Shown here in pieces: positions 12,785-18,466 of a stretch of DNA of 20,113 nt (position 1 is its first letter; the number at the start of each line of letters is the position of its first letter). The stretch lies in contig JBGUPL010000083.1 of NCBI GenBank assembly GCA_045130275.1, positions 1-20,113 on the forward strand, written 5' to 3'. Source of the stretch: F23-D06 sp045130275. GTDB taxonomy: Bacteria; Bacteroidota; Bacteroidia; Bacteroidales; WCHB1-69. Under the pieces are notes generated by a model. That model saw only the letters and a list, made by a program, of their open reading frames with translations, made no database searches and was not told the origin of the DNA. The position numbers were made by a program, and so were the translations under genes.

Positions 12785-13930
12785 CTACATGGTTTCTCTT
12801 TCGTATTGATTATAAGCATATTCCACAGCCGATTTTATGTTCATATATGAATCGCTACCTTTTGATAGCAATCCTCTATAAAAGTGGAAGAAAAAGAGCC
12901 TTTGGTCATTTCCTATCTTCTTGGCATTATTTCTCACATTCTCCAATTTGATTGTCAAGAGGTCCAATCCTTGTGTTACTTCTTCAAAATCATCTTGGTT
13001 CACTTCTGTCTTCAATGTCACAAGCTTATCTGTAATGCCTTTGTCAATCAACTTACCAACAGCCGCACCAAAACCAGTCAGCGATTGCGATTTGTTGAAT
13101 ATACCTACAACATTGGTGGCAAATACTCTTTCAACTTCAAGTTCTTCTTTGTTGGGACTCCAATCGGCCGCCTTTTCATTAATCTTTATGACAATACCAT
13201 GGTAAAAATCTACAAATTCATCAAAAAGTTCTGCCTTTGGATCTTCTTTTGTCAGCTCTTGAAGGCTTTTTATACTGTTGAGAATGTCAATACGTTCAAG
13301 TGAAAGATAATCTCTTTCCAAATAAGAAGTGAAGCCGTCAACCACATCTTTAAATCGATATTCACCTAGCTTTCTTGGAGTTGTGTCATCGACTTCTCTG
13401 ATGAATTTAATACCATTTATTACTTTATCAATGTAATCGGAGTATATGATCTCTATTTGATGTCGCGTTGACATTTGTGTTTGGCCAGTATTATATGTCA
13501 GCATACGATAAAGAATACCAAATTTGTTAATGCCCGTGTACAGTTCTATACGAATTAGGTGGCTTAACACGTTGTTCTCATCTGGACTCCCCTCTATTTC
13601 TTTAAGTAGATCCCTTATTGTATATGATCTTTGTAAACCGTCCAAAATGATGATACTCTCCTTGCTCTTTTTGATTTCTTCTAAAACGTCAACATCTGTT
13701 CCAATACTTTTTGATAAAGCCAGCACTATAGGTGGCATTATACACCCTTGTTTTAAATCGTCTTTCAACAAGCTGTAGATATTGGAAGAAGACTTCACCC
13801 TGCGCCTTTGATATTCATTGTTTTTGAGAATGTCTTTAGCAATGTCAAAATACTCTTGAATAGTCATTTCAATCATATAGTTTTGGCATTCTATACGATT
13901 ATCATTTATTGCATCTCCTAATAAGTTCAT
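12785..13930 (-). CDS. DGQHR/DUF262-like (ParB-fold) protein
   Basis: A 381-residue protein with IIILDGLQRSYTI at residues 93-105 and a second motif, MLTYNTGQTQMSTRHQI (143-159). This pairing (DGxxR, then an Asn/Gly/Ser stretch) is typical of the DGQHR and DUF262 proteins found in DndB and GmrSD-type defence, which are thought to bind or hydrolyse nucleotides. The canonical DGQHR/DGQQR is DGLQR here. A charged C-terminal half follows, with no fused nuclease seen. It is the first gene of a two-gene transcript with the HEPN protein. I suggest it senses or restrains that effector; this is inference. Met19 is an alternative start. Confidence 0.55.
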   Translation of the reverse strand: MNLLGDAINDNRIECQNYMIEMTIQEYFDIAKDILKNNEYQRRRVKSSSNIYSLLKDDLKQGCIMPPIVLALSKSIGTDVDVLEEIKKSKESIIILDGLQRSYTIRDLLKEIEGSPDENNVLSHLIRIELYTGINKFGILYRMLTYNTGQTQMSTRHQIEIIYSDYIDKVINGIKFIREVDDTTPRKLGEYRFKDVVDGFTSYLERDYLSLERIDILNSIKSLQELTKEDPKAELFDEFVDFYHGIVIKINEKAADWSPNKEELEVERVFATNVVGIFNKSQSLTGFGAAVGKLIDKGITDKLVTLKTEVNQDDFEEVTQGLDLLTIKLENVRNNAKKIGNDQRLFFFHFYRGLLSKGSDSYMNIKSAVEYAYNQYERETM

Positions 13931-14019
13931 GTCCTAATACTTTATAACTTGTTATTTATAATATTTCTAACGACTGAAACCTTAAAGGCAATATAGCAAA
14001 TTCTATCGAATAAGTATAT

Positions 14020-14062
14020 CAAACATAAGGCCTTAGCTCTCAGGTTAAACGCTGCAAAAATA
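14020..14062 (-). promoter_or_regulatory. Candidate promoter boxes of the DGQHR-HEPN pair
   Basis: Two matches to TAnnTTTG lie upstream of the gene starting at 13930: TATGTTTG at 14020-14027 and TATTTTTG at 14055-14062. A perfect palindrome TAAGGCCTTA (14026-14035) overlaps the first and could be an operator. No clear -33 element is present. Confidence 0.35.
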
Positions 14063-14124
14063 CATAATTTCCTCATTTGTCCATTATTGTGAGATCGGTT
14101 GAATCAAACACCAACAAACGTCAA

Positions 14125-14985
14125 TTATACTTCCACTAATAAACCACTATTCTTATCCATCTTCATAGGAACATTGTCCTTTATGTATTCAAATCGACCA
14201 TCTATATTTTCCGCGCCAAACGCTGGTCGTAGACTTATCTTTATGTTTTCCAACCTGAGGTCTGTGGAAAAAACAGCTTCGCATTTGGAGATATCAAAGA
14301 TAGTCAAATTGAACCCACCTCTATGTAATGAACTGCTATACCGAATGCCTTCGAATCCTATGTGCCTACAATATTCGGAAATGATTTGAGATGGAATATA
14401 GTCGTCTGGGTTATTTGTCGGAGAAGAAAATGCCGATTGTAAAAAGCCCAACAACCAATCATCTACACTTTTCTCTTTTTCAGGATTTAAATCTATATCT
14501 GCCGCCAAATTCGTGATTTTAAGCATCTCCTTTACCTCAATTCCAGCCACATTAATCGCACTATACAAAAGGGGGCGAACCTCAAAAACGGCTGTTGTGG
14601 GACTCTCTGCCATATACAAGTATCGAATGAATTTAGGATTTGAGCGTCCTTCTCTTATCAATGCTGAATTCGGTGGAACATAAGAACCTTCTTTACACAA
14701 TCCTCTGAACTTGTTCGCCTTGTTTCGATACCATTTATGATCTTCTTCTGTAGAATTTGGACCAAAACATTTTGCAACCATATGTTCTGTACGAGCAGCA
14801 TCGTGGTCAATGATCCTTGCTCGATAAAAAATTGAACTTGGTTTTATCACCATTTCATTTTTTCTTGCAATATCGCCAATTTTGTCAAGAACTATATGAG
14901 ACGGGAAAAATCTATGTTGGTACTTTACCTCATTGCAAAAAGAAGTCCATATTTCCTGAGCCTTATCGTAATTCGAAGATGACAT
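14125..14985 (-). CDS. RES-domain protein (putative NAD+ phosphorylase toxin)
   Basis: RES proteins degrade NAD+ and stop growth. In this 286-residue protein the RES core starts after a ~50-residue extension: FYRAR (53-57), then RSNPKFIRYLYMAES (114-128) with TTAVFEVRP (130-138), and GIRYSSSLHRGGFNLTIF (213-230). These carry the Arg, Tyr, Glu and Ser/Asn positions conserved in the family. Ordinary RES toxins are ~150-200 residues, so the N-terminal and C-terminal extensions are notable. The usual Xre/DUF2384 antitoxin is not adjacent. The nearest upstream gene is a DUF3791-like protein 45 bases away. AT-rich composition suggests transfer. Confidence 0.75.
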   Translation of the reverse strand: MSSSNYDKAQEIWTSFCNEVKYQHRFFPSHIVLDKIGDIARKNEMVIKPSSIFYRARIIDHDAARTEHMVAKCFGPNSTEEDHKWYRNKANKFRGLCKEGSYVPPNSALIREGRSNPKFIRYLYMAESPTTAVFEVRPLLYSAINVAGIEVKEMLKITNLAADIDLNPEKEKSVDDWLLGFLQSAFSSPTNNPDDYIPSQIISEYCRHIGFEGIRYSSSLHRGGFNLTIFDISKCEAVFSTDLRLENIKISLRPAFGAENIDGRFEYIKDNVPMKMDKNSGLLVEV

Positions 14986-15030
14986 TATCCTATTTATATT
15001 TTGATTTGAAGCTATTCTTATTTGATAACC

Positions 15031-15279
15031 TTACCTCCCATTCCCAATCTCCCTCATAAACTCATCCGCCACATACAAATCCCCATAAAGATAAAGCCCG
15101 GTGGATTTGTCGTGGAGGTCGGCGCAGGTTTGGCTTTCGTAGAATAGTTGCAACGCTTTCACGGGTTCAATGTTGAGCCGCTTGGCCAACTCTACCGAGA
15201 TGGCGCCAATGCGGTTGCTCATGATAATCTCCTGTATGACAGGCGATTTGACGGGGTCATCAGATTGTTTCTGTTCCAT
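15031..15279 (-). CDS. DUF3791-like small protein, second of two
   Basis: An 82-residue protein. The core MSNRIGAISVELAKRLNIEP onward, ending LYVADEFMREI, fits the DUF3791 family of small proteins found beside DUF3990 genes. Its start overlaps the DUF3990 stop by 20 bases, so the two are translated together; Met20 is an alternative start. It may be an antitoxin or accessory to the DUF3990 protein. Function is not established from the sequence. Confidence 0.6.
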   Translation of the reverse strand: MEQKQSDDPVKSPVIQEIIMSNRIGAISVELAKRLNIEPVKALQLFYESQTCADLHDKSTGLYLYGDLYVADEFMREIGNGR

Positions 15280-15751
15280 CGAATATCAAGTATTTGTCTG
15301 TTAATTCCTGTGAAAGCAAACACATTTGGTTGTTGGGCTGGTGCTGCGACAGGCGAAGCAGGGCGGTGTCTTCGTCCATCAGACCTGCCATATAGAGGTT
15401 GACGGTGTCAACCACACGGTCGTTGGCCACACCGCCTTCGATGTAATCGTAGTTGTCGGCCACCGGCTCACCACGACGGCTGGCCACAATAAATTGCAAC
15501 CAGTCTCTGTCGTATGCCGTGAAGACCTTGCAGCGGGCCTCTCCCAATATGGCATCGCGATTTAAACGGTATCTGTTTATGATAGGCGTTTCATTCCTGC
15601 GATCGGCCACCTGCGTTGCCCAATCAACCGCCTGCTGGCGCAAATCCGTAACATAAAAACCCTGGCCGAAATCCAAATTACGACGGCCGAATTTGCAGAC
15701 AGGAAACTCTACCTTTCCCGTTCCCCCATGATAGACAATCACTTCACTCAT
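15260..15751 (-). CDS. DUF3990-family protein, putative ADP-ribosyltransferase fold
   Basis: A 163-residue protein starting MSEVIVYHGG. The pattern YHGG...V..P, then RNLDFGQGFYVT and QAVDWA, is typical of the DUF3990 family, whose motif order (Tyr-His-Gly, then a Phe-Gly-x-Gly-Phe-Tyr strand) recalls ADP-ribosyltransferases. I chose the ATG at 15751 because it overlaps the upstream stop as ATGA (15748-15751); a start at 15778 is possible but less likely. It lies between two DUF3791-like genes in a tight operon, an arrangement that suggests a toxin with flanking partners. Target and activity are unknown. Confidence 0.65.
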   Translation of the reverse strand: MSEVIVYHGGTGKVEFPVCKFGRRNLDFGQGFYVTDLRQQAVDWATQVADRRNETPIINRYRLNRDAILGEARCKVFTAYDRDWLQFIVASRRGEPVADNYDYIEGGVANDRVVDTVNLYMAGLMDEDTALLRLSQHQPNNQMCLLSQELTDKYLIFDGTETI

Positions 15752-15987
15752 TTTCTGTTCTCCCAATTGTTCATACATTCTATTAATACCTCCGCAAGAT
15801 TTTCCCTGCTCTCACTGTGAAGCGTTTCGTAGTGAGGGAGTATAAACCGTTCTATCAGACCCACACGCTTCATCCGTTGGTAAACTTCTTTGTAGGAAGT
15901 ATTAAGGAATCTAGCGGTGGTCTCAACGCAAGTGGCTATGAACGTCATGACTACTTGCGTCCTTGATATTTCAACAATATTTTTCAT
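15748..15987 (-). CDS. DUF3791-like small protein, first of two
   Basis: A 79-residue protein, MKNIVEISRTQVVMTFIATC and on to LPHYETLHSESRENL, resembling DUF3791 proteins: a helical core with a conserved-type VVMTF...VE.TA.FLN stretch. It opens the DUF3791-DUF3990-DUF3791 triplet. The start at 15987 is chosen because a TATTTTTG promoter box lies at 16007-16014; the frame could be extended through a TTG at 16017 but that would read through the promoter. Possible antitoxin; unproven. Confidence 0.6.
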   Translation of the reverse strand: MKNIVEISRTQVVMTFIATCVETTARFLNTSYKEVYQRMKRVGLIERFILPHYETLHSESRENLAEVLIECMNNWENRK

Positions 15988-16006
15988 AACGCAACATTCA
16001 AGAGTG

Positions 16007-16014
16007 CAAAAATA
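16007..16014 (-). promoter_or_regulatory. -7 promoter box of the DUF3791/DUF3990 triplet
   Basis: TATTTTTG followed by CAC on the minus strand fits TAnnTTTG and sits 19 bases before the ATG at 15987. A TTTG at 16043-16046 is 28 bases further upstream, longer than the usual spacing for a -33 element. Confidence 0.45.
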
Positions 16015-16060
16015 CAAATCTTCTTAATACCACTTCGTTTTTCAAACATCTTATGCGTTT

Positions 16061-16783
16061 TTAACCAATACTGTCGCTGGTATTCCCACTAAGGCAACTA
16101 TTCTCATACTTTTCTATGTTCTTACTGGCAATAACATTAAGTTCTGCAGCATTTTCTCCGATACTCATTCCGGCTTTGAACATAGCCAAATCGCAATAGC
16201 CGATTTCCGCATTAAACCAACACATAAGATTTTGCTCCACGGGGTTTATTCCATCGTTTTTCTCCCGTAGCTCTTTTTGTAATTCATCCAATAAACCCCT
16301 GTATAGCTTTTTAATATCTGCAATTGTGATGACATCGCCAACATCAGATCCCAATAACAAAAAGCAAACACCAGCTTTTACGATTTCGTTTTTTACCAAA
16401 TCCTTTGTTTTCGAAATAACATCCTTAGGCGACAACCCAACCAGTTTGCGACATGACGGGTAATCTTTTAAAGGAATAGCGCAACAGGTTCTGGCTCTCA
16501 ATTCAGACAGCATCTGGCCAAGAATATAAAACGACATATCAACACGCTGAGGGTCGTCAACACAATTACACCTGCTGATTTTTTGCTTACATCTAGTAAA
16601 ACCTAAAAGACTTGGTTCAAAGCATTCGTCTAACATACAATCAATTTCATGGCAACATTTTCTAAGGGTAGTTCTTCGTTGCACACTATTCGTCGCATTA
16701 GTCGTTTGGTATTTGCGAAATATCTCATCTATTTTACTTAAAACAAATTCTTTGTCTTTCTTTAATATAAAAATCTCATTCAT
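16061..16783 (-). CDS. Cysteine-rich protein of unknown function, partner of an ATPase
   Basis: A 240-residue protein I do not recognise. It has about fourteen cysteines, many clustered at residues 43, 44, 49, 54, 65, 72, 74, 100, 101 and 111, with nearby histidine (RKCCHEIDC), which suggests metal binding. The C-terminal half is predicted helical (IKKLYRGLLDELQKELREK). No signal peptide, membrane segment or catalytic motif is evident. It starts 87 bases after the AAA ATPase gene on the same strand, with no promoter box seen in the gap, so the two may form one operon. It does not look like RloB or a TOPRIM/DUF4435 nuclease, the usual partners of such ATPases. Confidence 0.55.
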   Translation of the reverse strand: MNEIFILKKDKEFVLSKIDEIFRKYQTTNATNSVQRRTTLRKCCHEIDCMLDECFEPSLLGFTRCKQKISRCNCVDDPQRVDMSFYILGQMLSELRARTCCAIPLKDYPSCRKLVGLSPKDVISKTKDLVKNEIVKAGVCFLLLGSDVGDVITIADIKKLYRGLLDELQKELREKNDGINPVEQNLMCWFNAEIGYCDLAMFKAGMSIGENAAELNVIASKNIEKYENSCLSGNTSDSIG

Positions 16784-16870
16784 ATTTGTTATGTTTATCT
16801 GTATTTCAATCAGTCATTGTCCCAAACGCCTCAAACAGTAATCGCCTCACCAATAACTATAATCGAATCC

Positions 16871-18073
16871 TTAATTTTCTTTATCGTCTTCTAAATATAA
16901 AGGTGAACCTAATTGGGGAATGGCGCCTAACCGGCCGTTCCGATAGGACTTGTATAATGACAAATTCTTGTGCAGCCCGTATTCACCCGCACGTGTGTAT
17001 TCGGAATAAGCACCGTCGCGGTTCTTCTCCGCAAAGAACACAAAATCACGATGTGTATTCAACAGGTCTTCGTTCAACAAGGAAGTTTCCTGGCTGGTGA
17101 AAATCAACTGCGACTCATTAGAATTCATGACGAATGTGTTGAGAAAATAAAGCAACAAATCATCGTGCAGTTCTGAGTCTATCTCATCTATGAAATATAT
17201 ATTGTGGCTTGAAATCGCATTGTAAAGCGTTGATAAATTGCTTAAAAACTTTTTAGTCCCTTGAGACTGCTCATCCAAACTGAGGGTAAAAGTTTTGCCA
17301 CCAGCTTTGCAATCAAAGTAAACTTTTGTCGTAGAAATGTCCTCACGGAAGTCCACAATATTAAAATCGGCTTTTTCCAACATTTGGAGATAGAAGCGCT
17401 TGGCTGAAGCAACCCCCATCACCTGTCGAAGCGATTCTTCAAGAATGAAATTCGGATTGTCGAGCTGATATACATATTTAGATATCCAGTTATACAGATT
17501 GGCGATGGGTTTGGCATCGGCCTCAAATGCTCTCTTGCCGAAACAAGAAAGAACGGTATGGTTGTTTAAAGTGTTTTGCAGAAAAATGTCCTTTGTTTTG
17601 GCCGACAGACCCAAACTTTGACCGAATTTAATGTAGGCTTGCAAATCATCAGACTGGTATTTGCGTTCATAAAAAAGCGACTTAGAACCGTTCGGGAACC
17701 ATTCCATCAGCTCTTCCATAATATGTTCCATCGTAAAAGAAACGGTGTAATCGTAACGAATATGGTTGGCATAGAACGAAACATACATCCGTGTAGGTTT
17801 ATCCGAACATAAGGCAAAAGGTCGCCTCGTCTTAACTAACTCTGTTTTATTCTCCCGAGTATGAAACAGCAGTTCGAAAACATTTAGAAGGGCTAATAGC
17901 ATATTTGATTTTCCAGATGCATTGGCACCATATATCACCGCCAGTTTGTTGACCCGCTTCTCGTTACCCATGTCCACCGAAGCCCAATCATCCTCCTTGG
18001 ATTTCGTTTCAAAGTTTAACGTTTGACGCTCCTTTATCGAAAGATAATTCTCAACCCAAAATTCTCGTATCAT
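16871..18073 (-). CDS. AAA_15/AAA_21-type ATPase
   Basis: A 400-residue ATPase of the SMC/ABC-like group common in abortive-infection systems. It begins IREFWVENYLSIKERQTLNF. Walker A is GANASGKS (residues 49-56). An ABC-signature-like stretch is DEQSQGTKKF (267-276), and Walker B is IYFIDEIDSELHDDL (292-306). In the H-loop region the sequence is FTSQETSLL (325-333), with Gln where His or Asp-containing forms are usual. No TOPRIM domain is fused, so it is not an OLD nuclease. The start at 18073 is chosen because two TATTTTTG boxes lie at 18098-18114; an upstream TTG at 18109 falls inside them. It is probably the sensor or motor of a two-gene system with the Cys-rich protein downstream. Confidence 0.8.
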   Translation of the reverse strand: MIREFWVENYLSIKERQTLNFETKSKEDDWASVDMGNEKRVNKLAVIYGANASGKSNMLLALLNVFELLFHTRENKTELVKTRRPFALCSDKPTRMYVSFYANHIRYDYTVSFTMEHIMEELMEWFPNGSKSLFYERKYQSDDLQAYIKFGQSLGLSAKTKDIFLQNTLNNHTVLSCFGKRAFEADAKPIANLYNWISKYVYQLDNPNFILEESLRQVMGVASAKRFYLQMLEKADFNIVDFREDISTTKVYFDCKAGGKTFTLSLDEQSQGTKKFLSNLSTLYNAISSHNIYFIDEIDSELHDDLLLYFLNTFVMNSNESQLIFTSQETSLLNEDLLNTHRDFVFFAEKNRDGAYSEYTRAGEYGLHKNLSLYKSYRNGRLGAIPQLGSPLYLEDDKEN

Positions 18074-18097
18074 AATATTCGTATTATATTTCCGCCG

Positions 18098-18114
18098 CAA
18101 AAATAACAAAAATA
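18098..18114 (-). promoter_or_regulatory. Tandem -7 boxes before the ATPase gene
   Basis: Two TATTTTTG matches, 18098-18105 and 18107-18114, lie 25-41 bases before the ATG at 18073. Either could be the -7 element. A TTG at 18121-18123 is nearby, but its spacing is short for both. Confidence 0.45.
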
Positions 18115-18293
18115 TTGATACAATCAGTAAATAAATCTTGTATTTGTAAAAAAGTTACGAAATAGAAGCAAATTTCTTGCATATCTGTTTTTCTGATACT
18201 TTCATTCCTGGTTAGTTTTTATTGCCTTAGCATCATTAGTTTTTGCCGCTGAAAAAACACAAAAACATTCTCAAACATAACGAACCGCCCCCG

Positions 18294-18330
18294 CCAACTG
18301 CTAACTACCAACTACTAACTGCTAACCAAC
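18294..18330. repeat. Low-complexity CTAACTACCAACT-type repeat
   Basis: Degenerate repeats of CTAACTnCCAACT/CTAACTGCTAAC. The structure recalls the GATAATTGATAATT runs in the restriction operon but the words differ. No function seen. Confidence 0.5.
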
Positions 18331-18338
18331 ACAACGCA

Positions 18339-18366
18339 AAACGGCCCCGCATTCGCGAGGCCGTTT
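18339..18366 (-). terminator. Hairpin terminator candidate of the surface-protein gene
   Basis: AAACGGCC (18339-18346) pairs with GGCCGTTT (18359-18366) around a 12-base middle that itself contains a short CGC/GCG pairing. On the minus strand the stem is followed by TTTG, and on the plus strand by TTTCCTTT, so it may work in both directions. It lies about 100 bases past the surface-protein stop. Confidence 0.6.
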
Positions 18367-18373
18367 CCTTTCA

Positions 18374-18446
18374 GCCGGACAGGAGCCGCAGCTTCCTTTC
18401 TGCGTTAAATTCTTCCCGCCACAGGGATGCGGCGGCTCCTGCCGGC
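18374..18446. repeat. Long inverted repeat downstream of the surface-protein gene
   Basis: GCCGGACAGGAGCCGC (18374-18389) is complementary to GCGGCTCCTGCCGGC (18432-18446), 15 pairs with one bulged base, across a 42-base loop. It begins 20 bases past the minus-strand stop codon at 18467. It could stabilise the mRNA 3' end ahead of the terminator hairpin or be an extragenic repeat. Confidence 0.7.
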
Positions 18447-18466
18447 CGCTCATTAATATAAAAGGG

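Larger units (their letters stand above)
18115..18466. other. Intergenic region between the ATPase and the surface-protein gene
   Basis: No gene is supported on either strand. Bases 18115-18290 are AT-rich with no clear signal. A low-complexity run of CTAACT/CCAACTGCTAAC words occupies 18294-18330. Two hairpins follow (18339-18366 and 18374-18446), serving the minus-strand gene that stops at 18467. Confidence 0.6.

Noticed and set aside
12785..13930. DndB of a DNA phosphorothioation system
   Set aside because: Only the DGQHR-like motif agrees; no dndA/C/D/E-type genes are in the window.
14099..14389. Plus-strand frame antisense to the RES gene as a possible antitoxin
   Set aside because: It overlaps conserved RES codons in the opposite strand and has no antitoxin-like features.
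16061..18073. PARIS, AbiL or OLD-type system
   Set aside because: The ATPase fits the general class, but the partner lacks any visible TOPRIM, DUF4435 or RloB motif, and no TOPRIM is fused to the ATPase.
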